Of a stretch of 31,573 nt of DNA, positions 1-9,645 are shown in pieces. The translations under genes were made by a program, and so were the position numbers. The stretch is from Haplomitrium mnioides (lineage: Eukaryota > Marchantiophyta > Haplomitriopsida > Calobryales): contig JBNGIS010021520.1 of NCBI GenBank assembly GCA_049999725.1, forward strand, positions 1-31,573. The letters run 5' to 3'. A model generated the notes under the pieces. The model saw nothing but the letters and a program-made list of their open reading frames with translations, was not told the origin of the DNA and searched no databases. The first letter of the stretch is position 1, and every line of letters starts with the position of its first letter.

Positions 1-2
1 TC

Positions 3-300
3 AAGGATTTGAAGGCTCATTGTTCGTTTCTTGTAAGCACTTCTGATCTGGGAAATTACATCCCTTGTGCAATCTTGTTCAAAGAGATACTCTATCAGTC
101 AACAATTGAAGGTAAGAAGATTGTAGATGTTCTCGTGGATTAGAAAACTATTCTTGGGATCAAGGTTGACAAGGGTTTGGGTCCTTTGGCTAGGTCAATC
201 AACAAGTCTTGGTGCAAAGGGCTAGATGGGTTGGCATCATGAACAGCTGCATATTCCAAGCAAGGAAGGAAAGCAGAGCAGAGGATGGTGGTGGAACGGC
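3..300 (+). pseudogene. Fructose-bisphosphate aldolase (class I, plastid type) fragment
   Basis: The frame starting at base 3 reads GNYIPCAILFKEILYQST, then GIKVDKGLGPLA, then SWCKGLDGLAS followed by AYSKQG. This is the conserved central part of class I aldolase, which cleaves fructose-1,6-bisphosphate in glycolysis and the Calvin cycle. The GIKVDKGL segment is the family signature; functional aldolases continue well past it to the Schiff-base lysine, which is absent here. Two in-frame stops (141-143 and 240-242) fit C-to-T change of Gln and Arg codons. Similarity fades after about base 300, and the fragment is cut by the window start. No intron is visible in the roughly 95 codons. It is a dead partial copy. 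Family identity is secure; the plastid rather than cytosolic paralogue is inferred from the IPCAILF and KIVDVLV wording. Confidence 0.85.
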
Positions 301-1299
301 ATCATGTAGGGAGAGAAGGAATTGTGACATGGATGATAGGATAGCTTATCTCTAGGTGGAAGAGAGGACGCATCTGTAACTCTGATGGCAAGTGGTCATT
401 TTTAGCATGGCTATATATGTGGTTGGTTTCTTGACATTTCATGCGCTTGAGAGAAGAAACAGAGTATGGACAAAGTTGATTCGAACCTGATTGAAACCTT
501 CCAAAAGCATGGAATTCCTCTTACTAAGTAGAAGCGACTATGACAATTGGACGACCAATTGAAAGTACCCAGTTCGATGGTGATCAATATGAACAGCGCA
601 TTGAAGGCATGGGAAGAAGCGGGAAGCATCGTTGAGATTTCAAGACGCACGATTTGTGTGGGAGGATGGAGTGAGGCATAGGAAGAAGCGGGAAGCATCA
701 TTGAAATTTTGAAACACACGATTTGCGTGGGAGGATGGAGTGTTGCGTGTTGTCTTTTTTGGTTCTACGATTCAAGGTTCATGATGAAAGTGAAAATTTG
801 TGCAGAAATTATATGTGCGCAAACTATTTCTTGTGCTCAAGCATGCGTTTGATCAAAATTGAGGTGTAGGAGCAACTCAAGGATTAAGTACCTGCTTCTG
901 TGGCTATGTAGACACCACAAAAAAGTTTGTCAAATAGGGCATTCAAAAGACAACCCGAGGTGTTATTAATGCAGGTTTTTTGACTCGAGGAGTTGTAGAC
1001 CTTTTGTTGATGCACAAAACAAGGGTGAGAGGAGATACTCAAGACTCAATGTTTGCAAGATTGTTTCCAACCTGCAGCAATGGCATTTGTCTCTCTGTTG
1101 AGTTGTGCAAAATACATACATATGCTTTTTTGCATAGCCCAAATCTCAACAGCTATCAGCTTGCATTTCCTATTGAGTGGGTTTTCTCAATGTGAACAAG
1201 ATCATTCCTAGAAATTTGAAAGCCGATTTGGGTAGGCCTAGTTGCGCACAGGATGAGAGAGCCTATTGGGAAGAAAAAATTGAGTTGAATAAGAGAGTT
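301..1299. other. Unassigned stretch between gene fragments
   Basis: About 1 kb with no recognised coding region. Short open frames occur, for example 980-1195 and the part of the frame from 1177 that precedes the cpSRP43 similarity, but I recognise no family in them. Some stretches look like decayed exon sequence, so further captured fragments may be present. A 69-bp tandem duplication lies at 605-742. Confidence 0.5.
605..742 (+). repeat. Two tandem copies of a 69-bp unit
   Basis: The unit beginning aggcat(g/a)ggaagaagcg at 605 recurs at 674. The copies differ at a handful of positions, mostly transitions. Because 69 is a multiple of three, the duplication keeps a reading frame; the peptide EEAGSI and the ending TICVGGWS recur in both copies. 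No function is assigned. Confidence 0.8.
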
Positions 1300-1645
1300 T
1301 GTGGCAAAGAAGTATCTCTCCCACAGTCTGATGAGCTAGGAGCTGAAGTAGAAGAGGATGATATTGGCAAGGTTAACCAAATTCTTTCCAATTGAGTTGT
1401 GAAATAGAAGATAAAATACCTGATCGAGTGGAAAGATGACTATCTTTGGAGCTGGAAGCCAGCCAAAAATATTGCAAAGGATCTTATTGATGAATAGGAA
1501 ATGCAATAGTGGAAGAGTGTGCAAAAAATAGACATGACGAAGCTGAAGGAGTTTCTAGCAGATGAAAGCCAAGATGTGAACGCAATTGATGAAAGTGGAA
1601 GAACAACATTGCACTTTGTAGCAAGGCTAAAGTCAGCGCTAGATG
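1300..1645 (+). pseudogene. CAO: cpSRP43 (chloroplast signal recognition particle 43 kDa) fragment
   Basis: The frame containing 1396 reads GKVNQILSN, stop, then KIKYLIEWKDD, SWKPAKNIAKDLIDE, and KLKEFLADESQDVNAIDESG followed by RTTLHFVA. This follows the order of plant cpSRP43: the first chromodomain (EYLIEWKDG, then SW.P), the linker before the ankyrin repeats, and the first ankyrin repeat (DENGRTALLFVAG). cpSRP43 is the stromal chaperone that escorts light-harvesting chlorophyll proteins to the thylakoid. At least four in-frame stops occur (1393, 1405, 1490 and about 1508); one replaces the Trp of the WW pair. The remaining ankyrin repeats and the C-terminal chromodomains are missing. The fragment ends within about 15 bp of the start of the UBC9 fragment, so two unrelated genes are directly joined. 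Confidence 0.8.
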
Positions 1646-1655
1646 GATCTATGAG

Positions 1656-1955
1656 TTGATGGTTTGGTAGTGCACTTTGCTAAGAAAATAGAGGACAAAC
1701 TAGGAGGGTGGTTGTTTTTGTTGGCCATCCATTTCAGCAAAGACTATCCTAGCAAACCGCCTAAGTGCAAGTTTCTTGCTGGAGTTTTCCATCCCAATGT
1801 GCATCCTTGAGACAATGTAAGTTTGTCCAATTTGAACAAGGATTGTGGTTGGAGACCAGCTATCACTGTTAGGCAAATTCTGGTAGACATTCAGGAGCTT
1901 CTGGATGCTCCAAATTCTGCAGATCCATCACAAACAGAGGCATTCATGGGGAGAC
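1656..1955 (+). pseudogene. SCE1: SUMO-conjugating enzyme UBC9/SCE1 fragment
   Basis: The fragment starts at LMVW (1656) and runs to DPSQTEAF (about 1950). It matches plant UBC9 without gaps except for one single-base deletion near 1711. Key stretches are [18 protein letters not shown] and [23 protein letters not shown]9 is the E2 enzyme that carries SUMO on a cysteine in the HPNVYPSGTVCLS region; here that segment reads HPNVHP, stop, DNVSLS, so the catalytic Cys is replaced by Ser and the preceding Ser codon is a stop. Further stops at 1668, 1689 and 1701 replace His, Gln and Trp. The N-terminal roughly 45 residues and the last roughly 25 are absent. The coding run is uninterrupted, although UBC9 genes normally carry introns in this region, so the source may have been spliced RNA (inference). 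Confidence 0.92.
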
Positions 1956-2448
1956 AAAGACTAAAGATATTGAAGGAGAAAATCCATTTGTTGTATATGT
2001 GGATGTGAAGACTTGGAATTGAGTTTTGTTTTTTCCTTTTGCAAAGAGGATGTGATCATCTACAACAAGCACTGAATCGAATTAGCGCAACTCTGGTTCA
2101 AATTTTTGATGGGCATCCAAAGGAGATATGACATAAGAAGAGGCTGAAATCATGGCAACCAAAGTTGCATGAAAGACTAAGGAGGATGAATGGAGAAATG
2201 TCGTTGTCAACCACAAGGTTCTACCAGAGGAGTATAAAGGAGAAATTGAAAGAAGTTGAGTACTTAGACATGGAAGAGAGGACAAATGATGAAAATCATG
2301 AACATGGAAACGGCCTAGAGGAACTCTGGTGATGTTCTTTTCAGATCCTTCATAATGGTGGTTGTGCATGCCAATTGGGGGAGCTAAGCAGAGCAACAGA
2401 CATGTATTCTCATTTGAGCAGAAGGCATGGTGTTCTGTAGGCAGAGTA
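1956..2448. other. Unassigned stretch between UBC9 and crooked-neck fragments
   Basis: About 490 bp with no recognised gene. One frame near 2160-2260 reads TKEDEWRNVVVNHKVLPEEY, which looks protein-like but matches no family I can name. The reverse-strand open frame over 2082-2543 has no recognisable domain and overlaps the crooked-neck fragment, so it is probably chance. Confidence 0.4.
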
Positions 2449-2615
2449 TTGTTTGAGCTGGAGGTAGAAGACATGGAGAGAACAAGAGATGTATACATGG
2501 AATGTCTGAACCTGATACCACACAAGAAGTTTTGTTTTGCCAAAATATGGTTGATGTCTGCTCAAATCTGAAATCAGGCAAAAGGGTTTGACAACATCTC
2601 GCCAACTCATGGGCT
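2449..2615 (+). pseudogene. Crooked-neck-like pre-mRNA splicing factor (HAT repeat) fragment
   Basis: The frame at 2449 reads [20 protein letters not shown] then [19 protein letters not shown]. This is one of the most conserved HAT-repeat stretches of crooked-neck/CLF1/SYF3 proteins, scaffold components of the Prp19-associated spliceosome complex. A one-base indel near 2568 shifts the frame, after which EIRQKGLTTSRQLMG continues the same protein (EIRQ, then ARQILG). A full protein has roughly 700 residues, so only about 55 are present. The match begins just after the sequence ctgtag, which could be a retained 3' splice site; if so, this fragment was captured from genomic DNA. It lies on the same strand as the aldolase, cpSRP43 and UBC9 pieces. 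Confidence 0.88.
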
Positions 2616-3440
2616 TGCAAAGAGGAAGCTTTAGAGCTTTTCTACTATTACCAAAGTGGTGGCTGTACATAAATGAAGCGTTGTCTTTACTTGTCTTCTT
2701 TGAGCTTGTAGCCATGCAGAGTTTGTAGATGAAGGGATGTGATTGTTTGAATCCATGGTGTTGGAGATGCTTGACATAGTATCAAAGCTGTAGAGATGGA
2801 GAAGCTTCAAGAGGACAAAATCTCATGCATGAAGAGTTGGGATGATGGTAAGAGATTGTGGAGTAATTTTGTTATAGGAGTGAGTGTGTTTGTTGCAGGT
2901 TTGGCCAAAAAATGGAAATTAGAAAAATAAAAATAAAAATAAAAAGGAGAGAGAAATTGGGTCAGGGCTGCGTATGCAAGTTTGTTGTAGGCTGCAAGGA
3001 GATCAAGAATTGAGAAAGGGTGTCCAAACCAAGTAAAGGGGTTTGACCCTTCCATGTAGATGGAGTTGGTAGAGTGTCATTTCAGTTGTTGTTACTTGTT
3101 GACTTGGAGTTGGAGAGAGAGGTTGGGTGAAGTGCAAGGCATCATCATGGTTGAGTTTTTACGTTACCTTTAGAGAGTGGCAGAACCTCAGCATGAAGAT
3201 CTTAGATCGAGACCTACTATCGGGAACTAATGACACCAACATGGAGTTGTTGCAGCTTGTCATTGCCATACATGATAAGGCTGGAGGATCTGAAGCTTTG
3301 TGTTGACTCCACAAGATGAAGACTGCACAAAGTGCACCTGGGGTAGTAAGCAGCATGGATTTTTGGAAGATATAGAAGTTAGAGAGATATGGAATTAGGA
3401 ATCTTGACATTGTTCGGGAAAATTTCAATGCCTTGTCATG
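2616..3440. other. Unassigned stretch with possible coding remnant
   Basis: No family recognised. A + strand frame around 3172-3440 contains EWQNLSMKILDRDLLSGTN and MELLQLVIAIHDKAGGSEA, broken by two stops. It reads like a decayed exon and may be a fifth captured fragment, but I cannot name it. A short A-rich simple repeat (aaaaat units) lies near 2922-2945. Confidence 0.35.
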
Positions 3441-3962
3441 GATTGTTATTCAAGGAGTGCAACACATAACATATAAAGATAGATTGTATTTCCTTCCAAT
3501 TCTCTGTAGCATACCTTGTATTCATCACCCTCTCTCTCTCATGTCTTTCACCTGTTATGTCTTTCATATGTTGCCTCATGTCTTTCATATGTTGTATGGT
3601 GTTATCTATTGCATGTATGTACATTGCAAAGCAGGGCTCCCCCTTATGCCCTGCGCATATCGTAACAGTTGCATTAGTGGCTTTGCTTGTGCATTCTCTA
3701 CATTAAAACAAAGCTCAACAATAATTGCAAGATCTTTCTATGCAAGGAAAAATCTCCCTCTTAATTCCTATAATAGCATCACTAAAATAAAAATTATGCA
3801 AAGCACATGACTATTTACATTGGTCTACGTTCTACTTCCACAATAGCACAACCTTGTGCTTGTGATACTTTCCACATTTGTCCACTTTTTGCCTTGTGTC
3901 AACATTTAATTCATTGACGTTTCTTGCTGCTTGTTACTTCCCTTCTATTGCATAAAGTTTAG
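3441..3962. other. AT-rich spacer
   Basis: No gene seen. The stretch holds a CT microsatellite (about 3528-3540) followed by three imperfect copies of atgtctttca at 3541, 3557 and 3578. Confidence 0.5.
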
Positions 3963-4099
3963 GTTTACCTAGCTTGGTCCTTTTCCCTCCTTTTTTTTCA
4001 TTCATTACCTCTGAAAGAAAACAAAAAAAAACTCATATTAGTTTTAAAGGTTCTATGTTCTCAAACCATTTCTGAGCACATGAGTTTCCTCTCACCTAG
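3963..4099 (+). pseudogene. Left part of a putative host exon interrupted by the LARD
   Basis: After a stop at 3960 the frame is open to the element boundary and includes an ATG at 4080 (MSFLSP). If the LARD and one copy of its target duplication are removed, this frame continues without a stop into 16120, giving MSFLSPREIEEAQIF and onwards. A pyrimidine-rich tract at 3981-4000 could belong to a 3' splice site. I recognise no family. The evidence is frame continuity plus the splice-like signals on the right-hand side, so treat this as a hypothesis. Confidence 0.35.
4095..4099. repeat. Left target-site duplication of the LARD (cctag)
   Basis: The 5 bp cctag immediately precede the TG that opens the left LTR and recur at 16115-16119 immediately after the CA that closes the right LTR. 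Five-base duplications are typical of LTR-element integrase. Confidence 0.95.
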
Positions 4100-4771
4100 T
4101 GTCGGTCGGGTGTGTCTGAGTTTTTTTTCATTTTTTGTGGGATTGCTGAGCCTCTAGCATAGTTGATCCCTTTTGGCTGTGTTAATCTTGTGTATTTCTT
4201 TGTGTTTTATTGTCTTATAGTTGTTATGCCAATCCTGCACCTTTCCCCTCTCCCTCCTTTCTCTTCCTTTCTTTTCTACCTTTCCCTGTGGATGTCATGA
4301 AACCTGCAAGCCAAGGAGGAGCCCTGTGGAATCCAGAGGAGTCAGGTAAGAAGACTACCAGGGGGATCAAAGGAACTTGCAGCAACAGAGAAGAGGCAGG
4401 GCTGACAAGGGGGAGCAAGCAGATGTGAGAGGGAGATCAGAATGAAGGAGCCAGCCACAATCGAGGAAGAATCCATGGGAGGAGTACAGGAGATGAAGGC
4501 GAGGGGGTGAAAGTCGGGATGCAGAACGGAGGAGCCAACAGTTTTGACCACTACATCTTCAATTCGTGACCATTCGGGGCGTGCAATACCTTGATAGAGA
4601 GAACAGTACAGAGTGATCGTAGTGCAATTTGAATCGAAGAGAATAAGGCAGAACTGAGGAAGAACGACCTTCAGGAAGTTAACCGACGGCCGTAGCCCCG
4701 AGGAGTCTGTGAAACGCTACGGAAACGTGGCAGCTCCAGGGGGTCCGAAAAGATTAACATGACCGTGCCAC

Positions 4772-5975
4772 CCTAAGTGGGATACCCGGTTAAGCGGGTT
4801 CCGAAGCATCTTCCAATGTGGAGAGGACCGCTTCACAGTGTTCTGCCAAGGGGGGCCCGACGGGTCCGAAGAGGGCTAAACGAGAAGACGAAGCGGCAAC
4901 ACATCATGGCTTCGAAGCCAACGAGAGTCCGAAGGGCACTGCGGAAACGTGGCAGCCCAACGCGCTTCACGGGATTTGGGGACACACATCAGTCTCGGGG
5001 AGTCCACGGAACCTCAGCGGAGACGGCGACCCTCATGGGAAGTAGCCCTTCTAATTGGGCTCCCTAGTTAAAATGAATCCGATGTGACCTCCAATGTGGG
5101 GATCATGGGTTAACCGGGTCCCAAGGGAAGCCAACTGGAGACTAAGGATAGAAAAGCGAAACGATGATCTATAGCTGATCCGGCGAAACGGGGGATTGGA
5201 TGGAATTGTGGGGAGGTTCTCGTTCATTGCTTTGGAAGAATTCTTCATGGAGAATTGATCAGCTGCATGAAAAGTTCAACCCATTGACCTGTGAAGAAGC
5301 ATCAGCTGATGCGCTAGATGAAGAGCCCTACATCGAAGGCCTGCTGTGAATTCAAATGGAGACGAATGCCCCTGAATTGAAAATGGCCTTATCTGAGAAG
5401 ACCTCTGCCTCATGTGATGAGCTGTTGCGACGTTCGATTGAAGAAGAGCCTTTGAAATTGAGGAATGACCCTGCTATCCCTACGAGAATCAAATAAAAGG
5501 GAGCTGCGAGTGAACAGGATGCAAAGGCCTCCATGTTGCGAGGAATGGATCGAAGGGAAGGCTGCGAATTGTGGTCCAAAGCTCTGCGAAATGGGAACGT
5601 CATGAAGAATCAACGATGAACCTCTTGTTGATGGAATCGGTTGAATTGCGGAAGAAGAATTTCCCTTGCAACCTTGAAGAAGAATTCCTCTGAGATGTTG
5701 CGATCCTTACAAGGAGGTGAATGGGAGACAATCATGATGAGAAAGCAAGCTGTAAAGAACATTGTGCGATGATCGAATGGAGCTGCTACGCGATTGAATT
5801 GAGAATAAGCAACGATTGGATGGAAGGAAAGGTGAGCTGTGAAGAGTCAAATCCGATGTCCATGGTGTTCGATCCGAAGAACGGATCGGAAACCCGCCTT
5901 CCTAAGTGGGGACACCACTTAATGTGCTTCCGATCTACCTCTCGATGTGGGGAGGACCGGTTAAGTTGGATTCCA
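4772..5975 (+). repeat. Three diverged roughly 75-bp modules inside the 5' LTR
   Basis: Copies start at 4772, 5050 and 5901. Each has the pattern cctaagtggg, then a ttaa, then a ttccga or atccga, then atgtgggga, followed by a second ttaa (degraded to ttca in the first copy), with nearly constant spacing. The matching copies in the right LTR start at 12036, 12316 and 13165. Their role is unknown; internal repeats in U3 are often transcription-factor-binding or recombination-derived. Confidence 0.7.
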
Positions 5976-6151
5976 AAGCAGGTTAATTAAGCGAGCGAAA
6001 GGGTGACATGTCAAAGATTCAGACGCGAGGAAGGAGACTTTGAAAGTTTGAATCGGAAGTCATCCGAAAGTTTGAAATGGATTTGCAAGGTATATAGTTC
6101 TTACATCAAACTTTTCGACAAGTCATGTAAATAAGCCTTCTTCAAAGTTCT

Positions 6152-6160
6152 TACATAAAA
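6152..6160 (+). promoter_or_regulatory. Degraded TATA-like site in 5' LTR
   Basis: tacataaaa here corresponds to tatataaaa at 13416-13424 in the right LTR. The right copy looks like a usable TATA box and the left has lost it by a T-to-C change. Placing the promoter here is inference from sequence alone. Confidence 0.3.
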
Positions 6161-6406
6161 CATTCTGATGCCTTGGTGAAGAGAAGGAGCCGCTCAGGGT
6201 TCCTATATCAAGGGAAGATGTCGAAATCAAGATAAGACGGGTTTCACCTGAAGAACAAGGCGATGAAATAGTGACTTATTGACGGTCTGGCTAGAAAGGG
6301 AAAGAGTTGCCGAAACAGGGATATGTCGGAAACCCGTTGAAAGAAGAACGAGGTATCGAAATGACGATATATCGTGGGTCCCACTGGAAAAAGGTCAAGG
6401 GGGCCA

Positions 6407-6545
6407 AAAAGGTGATCAGGTGAAGTTTCGATCAAGGAATATCAAGATGGTGAAAAGGTGATCAGGTGAAGTTCTGACCAAGGGAAGATCAAGATAGTGA
6501 AAAGGTGATTCATCGACAATATGGCCAGAGGAAGATCAGGAAGTG
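6407..6545 (+). repeat. 46/47-bp tandem repeat in 5' LTR
   Basis: The phrase aaaaggtgatcaggtgaagt starts at 6407 and 6453, and a diverged third copy starts at 6500. The right LTR carries the equivalent array around 13673-13810. Confidence 0.7.
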
Positions 6546-6922
6546 GCGAAAAGGCAATGAAGCGACGATCCGGCTAGAAAAAGAAGCAAGGGACCAGTAG
6601 TCGAAAGGGTGACAAATTGCAGCTTTGGAAATGGCGAGGACGAAAGTTCAATGCGGCAACGTTGAAAGTTTGAAAGGGATCAGTGGGGAGCCAGCCATAG
6701 TTCTTATATCAAGCGGAGTGAGTCTAAGTTCTTATTACGAGCGGGTGCTGAAACGGCGATAACAGGTAACGTTCTTACTCAGCGAGGGACTATTTTGCGG
6801 ATGACGTGGCATCCGCGGAAGAGGAGTCAACGCGGGTCAATCGCGGAATCCAGTCAACTGCGTTGGTCCGCCTACCCCTTTGCGAGGCGGCATCGGACGG
6901 CGCGACAACGGATGACGTGGCG

Positions 6923-7015
6923 GGATTCCGAGAAGCAACGGTGGGGTTCCGAAGGGCGATTGTGGGGTTCCGCGAAGCGACGGTGGGATTCCGAGAAGCG
7001 ACGGCGGGGTTCCGA
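6923..7015 (+). repeat. 21-bp minisatellite, about 4.4 copies, in 5' LTR
   Basis: Units begin at 6923, 6944, 6965, 6986 and 7007 with consensus ggattccgagaagcaacggtg. Read as protein this gives GFREATV repeats, but nothing around it is coding. The right LTR holds the same array at 14189-14281. Confidence 0.85.
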
Positions 7016-8839
7016 TGTATTTTGCGGAAACGTGGCACTGATGCGGGCATCTAGGAATCTGCGGGAATATTGAAGCTTTGTTGATTACGTGGCACCTCTA
7101 CGGGATCTAGGAATCTGTGGAAATATTAGAGATTCCTAGGGAATCTTGAGCTTTACGGATTCTGAGGAATCCAACAGGCTCCCTCGACGCGCCACGTGTC
7201 AGCTGTCCGACGTCCAAAGGATCTCACGAGTTGTCAAGCTAAAATGAGGAAAAAACAAAGGGGAAAGGTATGCTTACTCAAATGTCGATTGCTAGAGCTA
7301 CATGTGTCAGCTTCGCGTGAAATCACTCTTGTTGGGAAGAAATCGACAAAGCGCAGCTGTCGGCGCCAATGTCAGGCTCTGAATCTAGAAGGAGACCCAC
7401 CTGCAGGCTGTGCAAAAAGGCGGGATGCACCTCTCAACCGTCAAATAAGTGAAACAAGGACCTTCAAGGAAGGGCGGTGATGAATCGTCAAGGCTGTGAG
7501 GAGGAAAACGAGAAGGGATATACTACCTTGCTTTGAAGCTTGGGGGACTATTTTTTGGTGCAGAGAAAGCAGCGAGATACGAAGGAGAGAATTTTGGTGA
7601 GACCTTGGGTGAAGTGGGTGGACTCGTGAAGGAAGGCCATCATAGGGTGGAGGTGGACTAAGGAGGTGCTGGGAATTGCTGAGCAGGAGGTTTTAGAGGC
7701 TCGGACTACTTAGGTGTACTCACATTTGAAGGCGGGCCAACATTTGGAGGTGGACCAACACTCAAAGGAGAAGAGGATTCTTTTGGTTTGTATTTCATGA
7801 GGGGAAGCCAAGGGGGGGTCCTGGTGTCATCTCAGCTTTGATTTGTAAAGAGATCAGTCTCAGCAGCATTCAGAGAGGGTTGCTGGTATTACAATCTTGT
7901 GGAGAAGGGAGAGGAGTAGCCACGTTAGTGCCTGCGCACTACGTGGAAGATCAAGCCAATTCTCGGGTGGAGTGGGTGATCTAGCAGCTGGAAGGGCTGT
8001 CTTCTAGAGGTGGAAGTTAAAGAAAACCTCTTCCAAGCCTAAGGAAGTAAATTCAGGTCTTCTTGCGAAGGAAGTTAAAAAACTATCTGGCTAAGAGTGC
8101 GTGGGTGAGGAGTAAGAGGAAGGCTGGAGTTGTAGAAGGAAAGTTGGAGGAGAGATTGGTTCTTGAGAGGTGAACAAGGCATGCAATGTTGGTAGGACAG
8201 GGTGTAGGTGTAGGTGTGTCTATGTTTATGTGTGTTGTTAGATTCGTGTTCTGTTTGTAAATTGGTGAGGTTCTTAGTTTTAGAGGGTCTGCATTCCATT
8301 TATCAAGTCCTGAGGACACCATGGACAGTGGAAGTCAGGACTAACCGCATTGTATTGTAATAATTGGATGTTGGGATCTATTTCCCTTCTGTGTACAAGG
8401 TGATTGGGTCCAAATCTGGGCTCTGAAGTATAGCTCAGAATTCATTCAGTAGCATATCTATCCACCTGTGTGTGTCCTTGAGAAATGCATGTGAATGAGC
8501 AAGGTGGCTGTTGAAGGACTCACCAAGAGGCCCTTGCAGACCAGAATGAGCTGCTCTGTTCTAATTGCCTATGTCATCCAAGTGGCACCTTCCGAGGTTA
8601 AGGCCTGAAGAAGGGGTGTGACCCACCTCTGTGGGCAGTGGAGTGTGTGCTTGGGTGTTGTGCTTGGGTAATGTCGAGGTTGTGCAACATTCCTGCGTTG
8701 GTAAATAGAAGTTGGGGTCCATTCGGTGCAAAGCCCCTCCCACAAAACGTCCCGAAACACTAAGTTAGCCCTTAATCGGGGGAAACTCTATCGAAAAAGA
8801 GTTAAGGCTCCCACCAGGGGGCTGATATTACAAATTTTT

Positions 8840-8856
8840 TGGTGATCACGACGGGA
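8840..8856 (+). other. Candidate primer-binding site of the LARD
   Basis: tggtgatcacgacggga starts with the expected TGG (complement of tRNA CCA-3') 12 bases after the left LTR. I could not assign the tRNA with confidence, and decay may have altered the site. Confidence 0.5.
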
Positions 8857-9103
8857 CAAAAGAATTCTGGAAAATTAACCTTGCATTAATTTGTTAAAGT
8901 GAAGTGGAGCAAGGAAAAGAATTCTGGAATTCTTGGAGTAGCCTAGCACCAGAAGTGGAAGAAGACGAGAAGGAGGGCAAAGGTTTGCAAGGACGTGAGA
9001 CCAAACCGAGACCCAGTTTTCATCTTGCAAAGGGGTAAAAGTTTTCCTCTCCATTGAGAGAATAGGCCATCACCGTGCACGAAGGAAAAGACGGGCTAAG
9101 CAT

Positions 9104-9610
9104 GTGTCTGAATACTCTTCTGATAGTTCAAGTAGCAATGAGGACACAGAGGAGAGCTCTGCATCCACCTTGAAAAGTGATAGCGAGTCCAATAGCAACA
9201 ACAATGAGGATCAGAGATCTTCAAGAAGGAAGAAGCAAAGATGGAAGCCAAAGATCAAAAGGGCTGCCAAAGAAGAGAAAGCTCGCTTAGCGGAATTGAG
9301 CTCAAAGATAGAGGTAATGCAGACCCTCCTTTCAAGCATCACGCTAAATCTAGAGGAAGCTGAACAATCATATGAATGGGTCGCAACCGGACCACCGAAA
9401 AGGATCGTTATGGTGTGTCGGAATTGTGGTAAGCCTGGACATGTTTCCTCCAACTGCCCGGAACCATAGGGGCAGAAGTATGAGCACCCAATTATCACAA
9501 CACAACTAGATGGGTGGGTCGCAACCAGACCCACGAAATTAGTTATGGTGTGTTGGAATTGTGATCATCTTGGACATGTTTTGGCCAATTGCCTGGAACC
9601 ATGGAGGTAG
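9104..9610 (+). pseudogene. LARD gag-like remnant with two zinc knuckles
   Basis: One frame runs 9104-9610 with a stop at 9467-9469; it opens upstream of 9104 without a clear ATG. The start is Ser/Asp/Glu-rich (SEYSSDSSSSNEDTEESS), followed by a basic patch (RRKKQRWKPKIKR) and a helical stretch. The first CCHC knuckle is CRNCGKPGHVSSNC (9416-9457). After the stop the same frame gives a second, CWNCDHLGHVLANC (9551-9592). Both keep C-X2-C-X4-H-X4-C, the RNA-binding motif of retroviral and retrotransposon nucleocapsid. No recognisable gag capsid domain and no pol follow. It is most likely the nucleocapsid part of a truncated gag. The premature stop and lost start make it a pseudogene in this copy. 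Confidence 0.8.
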
Positions 9611-9645
9611 AAGTATGAGTATCCAATTGCAACACATTCCGAGGC
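9372..9645 (+). repeat. Tandem duplication (135-138 bp) carrying the zinc knuckle
   Basis: Copy 1 (about 9372-9509) and copy 2 (about 9510-9645) both run gggtcgcaacc, knuckle, gaacca, agaagtatgag. Offsets are 138 bp at the start and 135 bp at the knuckle because of one 3-bp indel, so the frame is kept. Confidence 0.85.

Larger units (their letters stand above)
4100..8827 (+). repeat. LARD 5' LTR (4728 bp)
   Basis: It opens TGTC and ends with gggctgata; the right LTR ends gggctgaca, so the terminal CA has become TA here. It contains three diverged copies of a roughly 75-bp module (4772, 5050, 5901), a 46/47-bp tandem repeat (from 6407) and a 21-bp tandem repeat (6923-7015). All of these are also present in the right LTR, so they predate insertion. 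Open frames inside the LTR show no family resemblance. Confidence 0.93.

Noticed and set aside
2082-2543. Reverse-strand 153-codon ORF
   Set aside because: It overlaps the clearly identified crooked-neck fragment on the + strand and has no recognisable domain.
2620-4090. Helitron or Pack-MULE terminus for the gene-fragment mosaic
   Set aside because: I found neither a convincing hairpin plus CTRR end nor terminal inverted repeats with a 9-bp duplication; the element type stays open.
5721-5990. An 89-codon ORF present at full length in both LARD LTRs (also 12985-13254)
   Set aside because: By eye about 14 of roughly 22 base differences change the amino acid, as expected without selection, and no domain is recognisable. 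Conservation reflects LTR duplication only.
6790-7073. Repetitive ORFs on both strands with GFREATV / SRNPTVA peptides
   Set aside because: Translation of the 21-bp minisatellite in the LTR; no coding context and frame not kept equally in the other LTR.
8840-8856. Assigning the LARD primer-binding site to a specific tRNA
   Set aside because: The TGG start and position fit, but I could not match the rest to a particular plant tRNA 3' end with confidence.
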